A DNA stretch of 23,253 nucleotides. Source: Armatimonadota bacterium. Its GTDB lineage: Bacteria > Armatimonadota > Fimbriimonadia > Fimbriimonadales > Fimbriimonadaceae. The position numbers were made by a program, and so were the translations under genes. The stretch spans positions 1 to 23,253 of the forward strand of contig JAEVZK010000069.1 in assembly GCA_023392285.1 (NCBI GenBank), given 5' to 3'. This document shows, piece by piece, positions 1-8,302 of this stretch (the stretch's first letter is position 1; every line of letters starts with the position of its first letter). The notes beneath the pieces are model-generated. The model did not search any database. It was not told where the DNA came from and saw nothing but the letters and a program-made list of their open reading frames with translations.

Positions 1-57
1 GTCGATCTCCTGGAGCATCTTCAATATCTGCTCCTGCGTGTATCTCTTGCTACTCAT
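1..57 (-). CDS. IS3-type transposase OrfA, N-terminus only (cut by window edge)
   Basis: Nineteen codons are visible, reading MSSKRYTQEQILKMLQEID. This matches the opening of the helix-turn-helix OrfA protein of IS3-family elements, in which a short basic start is followed by a (Y/F)T.EQI...L.E pattern. The ATG at 57-55 is preceded on the minus strand by GGAGAAGAGGA, a good ribosome binding site. OrfA binds the element ends and normally joins OrfB by programmed frameshifting to make the active transposase; that part lies outside the window. The gene is cut by the window and is not visibly broken. Confidence 0.65.
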   Translation of the reverse strand, partial: MSSKRYTQEQILKMLQEID

Positions 58-97
58 TCCTCTTCTCCTCTTAGCAGGAGACGAAACCTAGGGGTCA
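1..97 (-). mobile_element. End of an IS3-family insertion sequence
   Basis: Read on the minus strand, the element begins at about 97 with TGACCCCTAGGTTTCGTCTC. The terminal TGA and the purine/pyrimidine pattern are typical of IS3-family ends. Forty bases inside lies the start codon of an OrfA-type transposase preceded by a purine-rich ribosome binding site, which is the usual IS3 layout. A perfect 6-base inverted repeat (TCTCCT/AGGAGA, 64-81) lies just inside the end. Only this end is in the window, so the second terminal repeat and the target duplication cannot be checked. The exact boundary at 97 is inferred from the TGA rule. Confidence 0.6.
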
Positions 98-100
98 TCC

Positions 101-1153
101 GTGGTCAGTTTACGGGGAACTGGTCACTCTCTCGTGCAGCACAACCGAATCCTCATAGTTGGTACAGGGCCATGGGGCTATGCATTAGCAATTCTCCTGG
201 GAGAGCAGTCGCATGTAGATCTAGTTACACACGATCGTCGCAAAGCGCAACACTTTCCAAAGTTTCTTCCCGCAACAGACCACTTGGGACAAGAACATTC
301 CGTTCTTGTTCCTCACCGAGTCCAGTGTTTCCATGATGAGGATCGCCACCTTTCTGGATCAAGCTACGACCTCGTTATTCTGGCATGCAACAGCCCCCAC
401 TTTGAATCACGATTAGACTTTATTGCTAGTATTTGCACCTGCCCCTTGCTTATCGCAACTAAGGGGCTGACTTATGACGGTCGCCTTCTTAGCATCGCAG
501 CAGAAGAGCGGCTTGGCACCGGACGTGAAATCGGTGTACTTTGCGGTCCTAACATCGCACCTGATGTTGTAATCGGTCCATATTCCGGTGCAGATGTGGC
601 ATTTCGCGATCTTGATATATCTGTATCTGTAGCCCGACTCTTCTCTTACTCTAAGCTGAAACTTCTTCCGTCGACCCGTGTTGACACACTGGCACTATCT
701 GGCGCACTCAAAAACGTCTATACTATTGCAGCCGCATTAGTAGACAATGCGCTGCTGAACGAGAGCATTAAAGGGCTATTAGTAGCGCGGGCGGCTGCTG
801 AAATGACGCGTCTACAGGAATTGTACGGCACCGAAGCTCCTCACGCACTAGAAGGTTTACATGGAATTGGTGACTTCTACACTACAAGCATCTGTCGGCG
901 ATCAAGGAACTACGGGTACGGGAAAGCCTTAGCGGAGGGCAACCGGGAACTAATTCTGTCGACCAAGGAGCGAGCCGAAGGCAACCACACCGCGGAAGCC
1001 CTTTCTCGGAAGTTCGGATCGCGTACTCTTGAAAAAGAGCTCCCGATCTTGAACGCAGTTTGTTCATCAATTCGAGGCGAACCCATTAGTGCGGTTTTAA
1101 GCATGATGCAAGACAAGTGGGAGGCATTTGCTCGAGGGGTAATCTGGGTTTGA
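101..1153 (+). CDS. gpsA: NAD(P)-dependent glycerol-3-phosphate dehydrogenase family protein (GpsA-like)
   Basis: GpsA reduces dihydroxyacetone phosphate to sn-glycerol 3-phosphate for phospholipid synthesis. Seen here: a Rossmann motif ILIVGTGPWGYALA (GTGPWG at residues 21-26), ATKGL at 119-123, GPN at 149-151, the catalytic-type lysine in GALKNVYTIAAAL (Lys204), the GLHGIGDFYTT block (about 254-264) and SRNYGYG. The C-terminal ELPILNAV block is also family-like. At 350 residues it is near full length. The GTG at 101 follows AGGGG by six bases, but those bases belong to the IS end, so the native start may be GTG 134, which gives a more usual N-terminus. It sits four bases from the IS boundary and overlaps the next gene by four bases. 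It may be a second, specialised copy; whether another gpsA exists is unknown. Confidence 0.8.
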   Translation: MVSLRGTGHSLVQHNRILIVGTGPWGYALAILLGEQSHVDLVTHDRRKAQHFPKFLPATDHLGQEHSVLVPHRVQCFHDEDRHLSGSSYDLVILACNSPHFESRLDFIASICTCPLLIATKGLTYDGRLLSIAAEERLGTGREIGVLCGPNIAPDVVIGPYSGADVAFRDLDISVSVARLFSYSKLKLLPSTRVDTLALSGALKNVYTIAAALVDNALLNESIKGLLVARAAAEMTRLQELYGTEAPHALEGLHGIGDFYTTSICRRSRNYGYGKALAEGNRELILSTKERAEGNHTAEALSRKFGSRTLEKELPILNAVCSSIRGEPISAVLSMMQDKWEAFARGVIWV

Positions 1154-1983
1154 AAAAGCGGAACGGAACAGACTGGGTTGAAATTTCTTTCAATTACTTG
1201 GTGCCACCGTTGGTGCCGTTGATTTCCTGTGGTTACCTGGGCCTAAAGCTCCTGTCTGATCCAAGTGGGCTTAGCGTTGCTGTTCAAAAGCGGGATTTGA
1301 TTGAACTTCAAATTGTTGTGCTGCTAAACTTTGTATTCAGCGCACTGTGGGCGATTGGCGTTTTAACATATAAGGTTAATAAAGTTATTGCAGAAAGAGA
1401 TTCTATCGCGCACATCCAGGTTGAGGGCGGCTACGATGAACTCGCAGCGGAAGTCCGGCGGAGCAATAAGGTAAGAATAGCCTCCCGATCTGCGCCCATT
1501 GGAAGCGGATCGCGGGGGGAGAAATGGCCCGATGCCAAGATTTCTGGCTTGAAAGATCCTCGCACTAAATTTCAGTACCTGTTTAACATCGACGATCCGG
1601 AACGCGAAAAGAATTTGATGAAGTGTACGGAGCTTACGAATGCTCCTGATCCCGCAGTTTGGCTACGGGCGCATCAATCCGAACTGAAATACACAACGAC
1701 AGCCGGCGAGTTCAACTTAATCATTTTTGATGAGCGGCTCGCGGTGCTGGTTCATGAGCAGCATCGTGAAAAGGAAGATTGTTTCGTGTGGCTTAGTGAC
1801 AAGAAGAGCGTTGACGCGCATATTAAAGTTTTCGACGAACTTTGGAACTCCGGCACGCCATGGTCACCAAGTCATCTCTCTAATGCCTTACCGGCTCCGC
1901 AGAATCAGGCCCCGGCTGTCCATGCAAGCGATCCGCCCGATGCGAATCCAGCGGGCATTAGTTATACGTTGGATGAAATTTAG
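1150..1983 (+). CDS. Two-helix membrane protein with a cytosolic C-terminal domain, unknown function
   Basis: I do not recognise a named family. The protein (277 residues from TTG 1150) has two hydrophobic segments near the N-terminus (YLVPPLVPLISCGYLGL and VVLLNFVFSALWAIGVL), then a soluble region of about 200 residues. Its core pattern, FNLIIFDERLAVLVHE followed by VWLSDKK and FDELWNSGTPW, loosely recalls the end of phospholipase-D-like/TrmB sensor domains; this is a weak resemblance. The tail is rich in Pro and Ala. TTG 1150 overlaps the TGA of the dehydrogenase gene (TTGA) and has AGGGG eleven bases upstream; GTG 1117 is an in-frame alternative. The tight overlap suggests co-translation and a shared role. 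It ends six bases from the convergent clpB end. Confidence 0.6.
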   Translation: MKKRNGTDWVEISFNYLVPPLVPLISCGYLGLKLLSDPSGLSVAVQKRDLIELQIVVLLNFVFSALWAIGVLTYKVNKVIAERDSIAHIQVEGGYDELAAEVRRSNKVRIASRSAPIGSGSRGEKWPDAKISGLKDPRTKFQYLFNIDDPEREKNLMKCTELTNAPDPAVWLRAHQSELKYTTTAGEFNLIIFDERLAVLVHEQHREKEDCFVWLSDKKSVDAHIKVFDELWNSGTPWSPSHLSNALPAPQNQAPAVHASDPPDANPAGISYTLDEI

Positions 1984-1989
1984 ATAAGA

Positions 1990-4596
1990 TTAAGCCTCCT
2001 CCGCTGCCTTTGACTCGAAGACGAAGTGGCCGGCGTCGTAGTCCACCGTCACCCGCTGGCCGTCGCGGATGTCTCCGCGGAGGATGGCTTGGGCGAGGGG
2101 GTTCATGATGTCGCGCTGGATCGCTCGCTTGAGGGGGCGCGCGCCGTACACCGGGTCGTAGCCGGCGGTGGCGATCTGAAGGGAGGCGGCGTCGCTCATC
2201 TCCAATTCGATCCTCCTCTCCGCTAAGCGCTGGGCAAGCTGGCGCAGCTGAATCTTCACGATCTCCTTGATCTCGTTCACGCCGAGCGAGTGGAAGACGA
2301 TGATGTCATCCAGGCGGTTGATGAACTCGGGGCGGAAGTGCTCGCGCACGCGGTCCATCACGCGCTGCTTGGTCGTCTCCCACTGCTGATCGCTGGTCAG
2401 CGGATCGCCGTAGAACTCGCTGCCGAGGTTGCTGGTGAGGATCACGACGGCGTTGCGGAAGTCGACGGTGCGGCCCTGCCCATCGGTGAGGCGTCCGTCA
2501 TCGAGGAGCTGCAGGAGGATGTTGAAGATCTCCGGATGCGCCTTTTCGACTTCATCGAGGAGCACGACCGCGTAGGGCCTTCTTCTGACGGGTTCGGTGA
2601 GCTGGCCGCCTTCTTCGTAGCCGACGTATCCGGGAGGGGCGCCGATGAGGCGGGCGACGGAGTGCTTCTCCTGGAACTCGCTCATGTCGATGCGGATCAT
2701 CGCATGCTCATCGTCGAATAGGAACTCGGCGAGGGCTTTGGCGGTCTCGGTCTTACCGACGCCGGTGGGGCCGAGGAAGAGGAACGAGCCGATGGGGCGA
2801 TTGGGGTCGCTCAGGCCTGATCGTGACCTTCTGACGGCATCGCTGAGGATGCGGATGGCTTCGTCTTGGCCGACGACGCGCTCGTGCAGGTTGTCTTCCA
2901 TCGTGAGGAGCTTCTGCATCTCCCCTTGAAGGAGCTTGCTGACGGGGATGCCGGTCCACTTAGAGACGACTTCGGCGATATCGTCCGCGCCCACTTCTTC
3001 CTTCAGCATGCGGCCGGATTCGCTCACATTCTCGATGTGCTCGTTCGCCTCCTTTAGCTTCTGCTGAATCTGCGGGATGGTGCCATGCTGAATCTCAGCG
3101 GCCTTTGCCCAGTCCGCATCGCGCTGCGCTTGCTCGAGTTGGCCGCGGAGGTCGTCAAGCTCTTGTTTGTACTTGCGCGCGCCCTCGATCGCGTCCTTCT
3201 CTTTCTGCCAGACGGCGCGGAGGCCGCTCGCCTTCTCCTGCAACTCGGCGAGTCTTTTCTCTGTAGATCGGAGGCGCTCTTTGCTCGCCTCATCCTCTTC
3301 CTTGCGCAAGGCTTCGCGGTCGATCTCTAGCTGAGTCACCTGGCGCTCGACTTCATCGATATCGCTTGGCACGGAGTCGATCTCCATTTTCAGCCGTGAG
3401 GCCGCCTCATCCATCAGGTCGATCGCCTTGTCAGGCAGGAACCGATCTTGGATGTAGCGCTTGCTCAGCGTTGCCGCAGCAACCAGCGCACCATCCGTAA
3501 TCCGAACTCCGTGATGTATCTCATATCTCTCCTTCAGTCCCCTTAAAATGGAAATCGTCTCTTCGGTGCTCGGCTCGTCGACGAACACGGTTTGGAACCT
3601 TCTTTCCAGCGCTTTGTCCTTCTCGACGTACTGCTGATATTCCTTCAGCGTCGTCGCACCGACGCAGCGCAGCTCGCCTCGTGCGAGCATCGGCTTCAGC
3701 ATGTTGGCGGCATCCATCGAGCCTTCGGCCTTGCCGGCCCCGACGAGCGTGTGGAGCTCATCGATGAATAGGATGATCTCGCCTCCCGCCGACTTGATCT
3801 CGTCCAAGACGGCTTTCAGCCGGTCTTCAAATTCGCCGCGGTACTTGCTGCCAGCCACCATCGCGCCGAGATCGAGGGAGATGACCGACTTGCCGCGCAG
3901 TCCTTCGGGCACGTCGCCGCTGACGATGCGCTGCGCCAGCCCTTCGACGACGGCGGTTTTACCGACGCCTGGCTCGCCGATCAGCACCGGATTGTTCTTA
4001 GTTCTGCGGCTCAAAACTTGTATAGTTCGGCGGATTTCCTCGTCTCGGCCAATTACTGGATCAAGCTTGTTCTGGCGGGCTTTGGCGGTGATATCGACAC
4101 CAAACTTCTCGAGCGCCTGATACCGATCTTCGGCGTTTTGGTCCGTCACCTTACGTCCGCCGCGAACATCTTCGACCGCAGTTTCGAGCGCAGCTTTCGT
4201 CAGCCCGGCGGCTCGAAGCGTCTTTCCGCTGAACCCCGCCTCGTCGGTGATTGCCATGAGAAGGTGCTCGGTGGAGACGTACTCGTCATCCATCTTTTCA
4301 GCGATCGTGAAAGCGTCTTGAACGACTTTTTGCATCCGCGAGGACAGATTCGTGCCGTGTGCGACGGAGCCCTGAACTTTGGGCGATTTGTTCAGATCGG
4401 CTTCGATCTCCTGCCTAATACGACGGGGATCGACGCCAACTTTCTCGAGCAGGGGAATGGTTAAGCCGCCATCCTGTTCGAGAAGAGCAAGCAAAAGATG
4501 CTCGACCTCGATATTCGAGTGCTGAAATCGCTGCGCGACGGATTGCGCAATCTGGAGTGCTTCCTGAGCCTTTATGGTTAATTTATCAAAACGCAT
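1990..4596 (-). CDS. clpB: ATP-dependent disaggregase ClpB
   Basis: ClpB is the hexameric cytosolic AAA+ chaperone that, with DnaK, pulls polypeptides out of aggregates after heat stress. The 868 residues match the family in length and order: an N-terminal double Clp repeat (1-145), a first ATPase domain with Walker A GEPGVGKT (207-214), Walker B ILFIDE (275-280) and an arginine-finger region LERRFQ (330-335). A long charged coiled-coil middle domain (about 400-525), which distinguishes ClpB from ClpA and ClpC, follows. The second ATPase domain has GPTGVGKT (609-616) and LLDEVEKAHPE. It is last in the aroA-cmk-amidohydrolase-mnmE series, 80 bases after mnmE. A perfect inverted repeat in that gap suggests its own stress control. 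No Shine-Dalgarno sequence is obvious. Confidence 0.98.
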   Translation of the reverse strand: MRFDKLTIKAQEALQIAQSVAQRFQHSNIEVEHLLLALLEQDGGLTIPLLEKVGVDPRRIRQEIEADLNKSPKVQGSVAHGTNLSSRMQKVVQDAFTIAEKMDDEYVSTEHLLMAITDEAGFSGKTLRAAGLTKAALETAVEDVRGGRKVTDQNAEDRYQALEKFGVDITAKARQNKLDPVIGRDEEIRRTIQVLSRRTKNNPVLIGEPGVGKTAVVEGLAQRIVSGDVPEGLRGKSVISLDLGAMVAGSKYRGEFEDRLKAVLDEIKSAGGEIILFIDELHTLVGAGKAEGSMDAANMLKPMLARGELRCVGATTLKEYQQYVEKDKALERRFQTVFVDEPSTEETISILRGLKERYEIHHGVRITDGALVAAATLSKRYIQDRFLPDKAIDLMDEAASRLKMEIDSVPSDIDEVERQVTQLEIDREALRKEEDEASKERLRSTEKRLAELQEKASGLRAVWQKEKDAIEGARKYKQELDDLRGQLEQAQRDADWAKAAEIQHGTIPQIQQKLKEANEHIENVSESGRMLKEEVGADDIAEVVSKWTGIPVSKLLQGEMQKLLTMEDNLHERVVGQDEAIRILSDAVRRSRSGLSDPNRPIGSFLFLGPTGVGKTETAKALAEFLFDDEHAMIRIDMSEFQEKHSVARLIGAPPGYVGYEEGGQLTEPVRRRPYAVVLLDEVEKAHPEIFNILLQLLDDGRLTDGQGRTVDFRNAVVILTSNLGSEFYGDPLTSDQQWETTKQRVMDRVREHFRPEFINRLDDIIVFHSLGVNEIKEIVKIQLRQLAQRLAERRIELEMSDAASLQIATAGYDPVYGARPLKRAIQRDIMNPLAQAILRGDIRDGQRVTVDYDAGHFVFESKAAEEA

Positions 4597-4608
4597 GTGA
4601 GTGTATTG

Positions 4609-4630
4609 CTGTCAAGTGATTTATTGACAG
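4609..4630 (-). promoter_or_regulatory. Inverted repeat CTGTCAA-N8-TTGACAG upstream of clpB, candidate operator
   Basis: A perfect 7-base inverted repeat with an 8-base spacer lies 13 bases before the clpB start. On the minus strand it directly follows, and by two bases overlaps, a good -10-like TATACT (4629-4634), so a bound protein would sit on the transcription start. It differs from the HrcA site (CIRCE) and from the HspR site. The -35 upstream of TATACT is poor, so the promoter call is tentative. Confidence 0.4.
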
Positions 4631-4676
4631 TATATCAAACGTTGTGGGAATGTTTGAAGTTCCAAGGGCCCTTTGC

Positions 4677-5963
4677 CTATTTTCCAATGCAAAAGTCGGA
4701 GAAAATGCGCTGGAGCATGTCTTCCGTCGCGGTATCACCAGTGATCTGCCCCAGATTGTGCAAGGCATCCGACAAGAACACGGTGGCGAGATCCACGGGC
4801 TTTTCCGCTTGAAGCACCCCGATGGCGTCGCGCAGAGCTTGCGCTGCATTCATAACCAAAGGGTGATGACGCGAGGAAATCACGGTTGCCTGCTCGTCGA
4901 AGATTGGCACCGTTTGCATCAGCTTATCCAAGCCCGTTCCTTGCTGCGCGCTGATCGGCAGACCCTCGGTCGGCGCCGCCAAATCTGACTTGTTGCCGAC
5001 GAGCACCACTCGCGAGCCTTCGAAGCTGTTCGTCCAAGCTCGATCCTCTGGCGAAAGTCCAACCGTGGCATCGAAGATAAACCAAATCAGATCGGCGTTT
5101 ACGGCAACTTCACGTGTCCGCTCGATGCCGATCGCCTCGACCTGATCCGATGCCTCGCGTAGGCCCGCGGTGTCAATGAGGACGATCTTAGAGCCATTCC
5201 ATTCAATCGCCTCTTCTAGAAAGTCCCGGGTCGTACCTGGAATCGGAGTCACGATCGAGCGCTCGGAGCGCAGCAAAGCGTTCATGAGGCTTGATTTTCC
5301 AGCGTTAGGTGGACCAACCAGCGCCACTCGGATGCCCTCCCTGATCAAGCGATCCCAGGCTGAAGAGGAAATAAGGCGATCCACAACGGCCAGCGCCTCG
5401 TGCAGTCGCTCTATCTGGGCCGCACGGTCCAACTCTCCAATTTCCTCGCTGAAATCGACACTGGCTTCGACTGCAGCAAGCACGGAGAAGATGATGTCGG
5501 TAGCGGCCTGAACTTCAAGCTTTAGCGCTCCCTCTCGCCGGGAATTAGCAGACCTTAGCTGGGAGGCGGTTTGAGCCTCGATCGTGTCGCGAACCGCCTC
5601 GGCTTGGGAGAGGTCGATTCTGCCATTAAGGAAGGCTCTTTGCGTAAATTCACCTGGCTCCGCGGCTCTCGCACCATGGCGCATGCAGTCCTCCACCAAC
5701 GAGCGCACCGATGCCGGCGAGGCATGGAGGGAAAGCTCTACCGATTGTTCCCCTGTGTAGCTGTGACCTTCCTCAAAAGGAAGCGCAATGCCGTCGTCGC
5801 CATTGCTCAAGAACCCATATTGGGCCCGCATCGGCTCGGGTTTCCAGGGTCGAAAAACTCGGGATGAAATGGCCCAAGCCTCAGGTCCGCTTAAACGAAC
5901 GATCGCCACCGCGCCGCCCACTCCGGTGATCGGTGCGACAATCGTGTCGAAGGGGCTCACCAA
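4677..5963 (-). CDS. mnmE: tRNA uridine-34 modification GTPase MnmE
   Basis: MnmE works with MnmG to build the 5-carboxymethylaminomethyl group on wobble uridine 34 of certain tRNAs. Visible marks are the N-terminal folate-binding domain opening (DTIVAPITGVGGAVAIVRLS), P-loop GPPNAGKSS (217-225), PGTTRD (242-247), DTAGLR (264-269), NKSD (324-327) and the diagnostic C-terminal CIGK (425-428) with its conserved cysteine. At 428 residues it is slightly shorter than the usual 450. The start is TTG 5963 (or GTG 5960), preceded on the minus strand by AAGGCGGTGA, a near-perfect Shine-Dalgarno sequence. It begins 27 bases after the amidohydrolase gene, so co-transcription is likely. A palindrome AAGGGCCCTT (4664-4673) lies just past its stop. 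Confidence 0.97.
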   Translation of the reverse strand: MVSPFDTIVAPITGVGGAVAIVRLSGPEAWAISSRVFRPWKPEPMRAQYGFLSNGDDGIALPFEEGHSYTGEQSVELSLHASPASVRSLVEDCMRHGARAAEPGEFTQRAFLNGRIDLSQAEAVRDTIEAQTASQLRSANSRREGALKLEVQAATDIIFSVLAAVEASVDFSEEIGELDRAAQIERLHEALAVVDRLISSSAWDRLIREGIRVALVGPPNAGKSSLMNALLRSERSIVTPIPGTTRDFLEEAIEWNGSKIVLIDTAGLREASDQVEAIGIERTREVAVNADLIWFIFDATVGLSPEDRAWTNSFEGSRVVLVGNKSDLAAPTEGLPISAQQGTGLDKLMQTVPIFDEQATVISSRHHPLVMNAAQALRDAIGVLQAEKPVDLATVFLSDALHNLGQITGDTATEDMLQRIFSDFCIGK

Positions 5964-5990
5964 ACCGGAATCACCGCCTTTCGGAAGGAA

Positions 5991-7550
5991 TTAATCTTCG
6001 CCAGTTCTCCCATTCTCTTCCGTTAGCATGGCGAGCGGATCGTCTTCGAAGCGCTGGAAGTCGGCAAGATCGCCCACTTCGAGGTCTCCCTGGTCGTCAT
6101 CTCCGTTGGCGCGAGCCCCTGCGCTTGTGTAAGCGAGCCAAGCCTCCGAGGGCGAGATGTTCTCCTCTGGATCGAAGGTGTCCGGGCGGTGAACGGCATT
6201 TCTCATCCCATCTTGAGGGTTTCCGGCGACAATGGGTCGGTCGGAGCTGAAGCTGAGCCTGACTCCCGCCTCCAGCAGGGAGTGCGCGCGATTCAGAGTG
6301 CGCGCACGCTCGGGTCCTAACTGCCGCAGATAGCTGTGACCGAAGTGCATCAGGAATTCAGGTTGCATGGAGACGCTGATGTCGAGCTTTGCCAGCCTCT
6401 CAATCTGCGCGTCACTTAACAGCATCGCATGCTCGATTCGATGTCGAGATGGGTCCCCAGTCGCCTCATAAACGTTCATGACGAGATCAGTCGCATAGTC
6501 GCCGATGGAGTGGATCGCCAGCCGGTATCCGGCATCGTGAGCAGTCCGCACCATATTTGCCAGCTTCTCGGGAGCGTAAATGAGGGTGCCGCTCGTCTCT
6601 GCGGTCTCAACTGAATGAGACTTCGCCGAAAGCAGCGGGCCAGTGGCGGGAGCACCGGTGTAGCGGCCATAAATCGCCGCGGTTGCTGAGCCGATCGCAC
6701 CATCGGCAAAAATCTTGATGCCAGCAACGCGGCAACTCTGCGGCTTCATCGCAGCTTCGAGTTCCCGCAATCGACCGGCATCGATCGCTCTCGGTCCGAA
6801 GACGGTTCCCCATTGCAGGTAGAGCCGAACGCGGATCGGGTTTCCCTTCTCGGCGGCCGCCGCATATGCCTCCAGTTCCTCCTCTAGACTAAATCGGCCG
6901 GTCATCATGTCGCTAGCGCACGAGATGCCAAGCGCAGCCATCTTCCCTCCTGCTTGCATGATGGCTTCGACCATTTCTTCGCGAGAGGGCTTCGGGGACG
7001 CTGCCGTTACTCGCTCGTGGGCATGTTCCAGGAGAACCCCGTCAATTAGGCCATGAGCGTCCCGCCGGAACTCGCCCCCAGAAGGGTTCGCCTCATTCTC
7101 ACTGATTCCGGCCGCGCTCAGGGCGGCGGAATTTGCGACGCTGGCGTGCCCATTGACGTGGCGAAGGAGGATCGGCGTGTTGGGGGAGATTTTGTCGAGC
7201 TGATGACGAGTCAGGTGCTCCCCTTGATATCGGGTTTGGTCATAGTGGACTGCGTGCAGCCACTTTCCCGGCTCAACGTCCGGCAGCCGCTCCCGTACCT
7301 TCTGGAGGACTTCTTCATGCGAATCACAGCCTCCAAGGTGCAGCTTTGCCAAGTCGAGACCGGTGGGGAGGATGTGGCAGTGGTTGTCGATGAAAGATGG
7401 CATCAGGTAGGCGTCTTCCATGTCGACCGCCTTTCCTTCCGATTCGACCTCTGGACCGCGGGCGACTACCCGGCCATCCGTGACGAGCATATTTTGGCGC
7501 TCGCATGTGTAGCCCCATCGAAATCCTCTGTACAAGGTGGTTTCGCTCAC
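5991..7550 (-). CDS. Metal-dependent amidohydrolase, YtcJ-like (Amidohydro_3 family)
   Basis: The 519-residue protein has the amidohydrolase metal-site motif FIDNHCH (53-59, histidines 57 and 59), the LRHVNGHA block (about 129-136) typical of YtcJ-like enzymes, IFADGAIGSATAAIYGRYTG, AIHSIGD and RIEHA with further metal-binding histidines, and SFSSDRPI with the catalytic-type aspartate near the end. These enzymes hydrolyse amide or related bonds, but the substrate cannot be told from sequence. There is no signal peptide, so it is likely cytosolic. The GTG start has TAAGCT six bases upstream and no clear Shine-Dalgarno sequence. It lies 47 bases after cmk and 27 before mnmE; the physiological link to these genes is unclear. 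Confidence 0.9.
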   Translation of the reverse strand: MSETTLYRGFRWGYTCERQNMLVTDGRVVARGPEVESEGKAVDMEDAYLMPSFIDNHCHILPTGLDLAKLHLGGCDSHEEVLQKVRERLPDVEPGKWLHAVHYDQTRYQGEHLTRHQLDKISPNTPILLRHVNGHASVANSAALSAAGISENEANPSGGEFRRDAHGLIDGVLLEHAHERVTAASPKPSREEMVEAIMQAGGKMAALGISCASDMMTGRFSLEEELEAYAAAAEKGNPIRVRLYLQWGTVFGPRAIDAGRLRELEAAMKPQSCRVAGIKIFADGAIGSATAAIYGRYTGAPATGPLLSAKSHSVETAETSGTLIYAPEKLANMVRTAHDAGYRLAIHSIGDYATDLVMNVYEATGDPSRHRIEHAMLLSDAQIERLAKLDISVSMQPEFLMHFGHSYLRQLGPERARTLNRAHSLLEAGVRLSFSSDRPIVAGNPQDGMRNAVHRPDTFDPEENISPSEAWLAYTSAGARANGDDDQGDLEVGDLADFQRFEDDPLAMLTEENGRTGED

Positions 7551-7556
7551 CCGGAA

Positions 7557-7562
7557 AGCTTA
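7557..7562 (-). promoter_or_regulatory. TAAGCT -10-like box, 6 bases before the amidohydrolase start
   Basis: Minus-strand TAAGCT-TTCCGG-GTG. It matches the TANNNT-N(5-7)-start pattern seen before eleven genes in this window and suggests a leaderless transcript starting at or next to the GTG. No convincing -35 is visible. Confidence 0.4.
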
Positions 7563-7597
7563 CCGACCCTTCTACTTCGCCCGGTGAAGTCCCAAAA

Positions 7598-8290
7598 TCA
7601 TGAACATGCTTTCTCGTTCTTGGCAATCGCTTCATCGGCAAGGCTTCGGACGCGCGCAATTACTTCTTCAATCGTCAATCCGCCGCTTTCGATGATCGTA
7701 GCGCCCTCGGCGACTGTCAGCGGGCTGTCTTCTCGAGTAATGTCGCGGCTATCTCGCACCTGCATTTCCCGGCGTACCTGCGAGAAATCGGCTCCGCTTC
7801 CCTTCTCGTGCAGTTCAAAGTGACGCCGCTTCGCTCGCTCTTCCAAAGATGCGGTCAAATAGACCTTGACCTCTGCGTCGGGAGCGACCACCGTAGTCAC
7901 ATCGCGTCCTTCTAACGTGTATCCGCCTTCGCTCACCATTTCACGCTGGCGGGTCGCAAGAAGTCGGCGCACCTTTGGATGTGCGCTGAGTGCACTGGCC
8001 AGTTCGCCCACCTCGAGGGACCGAATAGCCGAGGTGACATCTTCCCCATCGAGCAAGACTCGCTGAGGATCACCAGGAGCAAATTCAATTCTGGTTTGTT
8101 CACCCATCGCAGCGGCTTGCTCCCCGTCGTCAGTGCCCATGCCAAAACGGCTTGCCTTGAGGGCGAGCGCCCGGTACATGGCCCCAGTATCGAGATAGTT
8201 GAGATCGAGCTGCTTGGCAAGGGCCTTCGCGATGGTGCTCTTCCCAGCTCCAGCGGGTCCATCGATGGCAATGACGATTTTGCGCGGCAC
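7598..8290 (-). CDS. cmk: Cytidylate kinase
   Basis: Cmk phosphorylates CMP and dCMP to the diphosphates with ATP, in pyrimidine salvage and nucleotide supply. The 230-residue protein starts with IVIAIDGPAGAGKSTIAKAL (P-loop), followed by NYLDTGAMYRA (the NMP-binding start), EGRDVTTVVAPDAEVKVYLT and the lid-region EERAKRR. Length and order are normal for the bacterial enzyme. It starts nine bases after the aroA stop; aroA-cmk is a widespread bacterial gene pair. GTG is the start codon, with TAGAAT six bases before it whose TAG is also the aroA stop codon, so cmk may have its own leaderless transcript besides read-through from aroA. Confidence 0.97.
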   Translation of the reverse strand: MPRKIVIAIDGPAGAGKSTIAKALAKQLDLNYLDTGAMYRALALKASRFGMGTDDGEQAAAMGEQTRIEFAPGDPQRVLLDGEDVTSAIRSLEVGELASALSAHPKVRRLLATRQREMVSEGGYTLEGRDVTTVVAPDAEVKVYLTASLEERAKRRHFELHEKGSGADFSQVRREMQVRDSRDITREDSPLTVAEGATIIESGGLTIEEVIARVRSLADEAIAKNEKACS

Positions 8291-8296
8291 GTGCAG

Positions 8297-8302
8297 ATTC
8301 TA
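8297..8302 (-). promoter_or_regulatory. TAGAAT -10-like box, 6 bases before cmk
   Basis: Minus-strand TAGAAT-CTGCAC-GTG; five of six bases match TATAAT. The first three bases are the aroA stop codon. The -35 region is poor. It fits the recurring short-distance pattern. Confidence 0.4.

Noticed and set aside
2026..4464. Several plus-strand open frames opposite clpB
   Set aside because: They lie wholly opposite conserved ClpB codons, show no family motifs and follow from the GC-rich codon pattern of clpB.
7053..7823. A 256-codon plus-strand frame opposite the amidohydrolase and cmk
   Set aside because: It spans two well-conserved minus-strand genes and their junction, and its translation has no recognisable domain.
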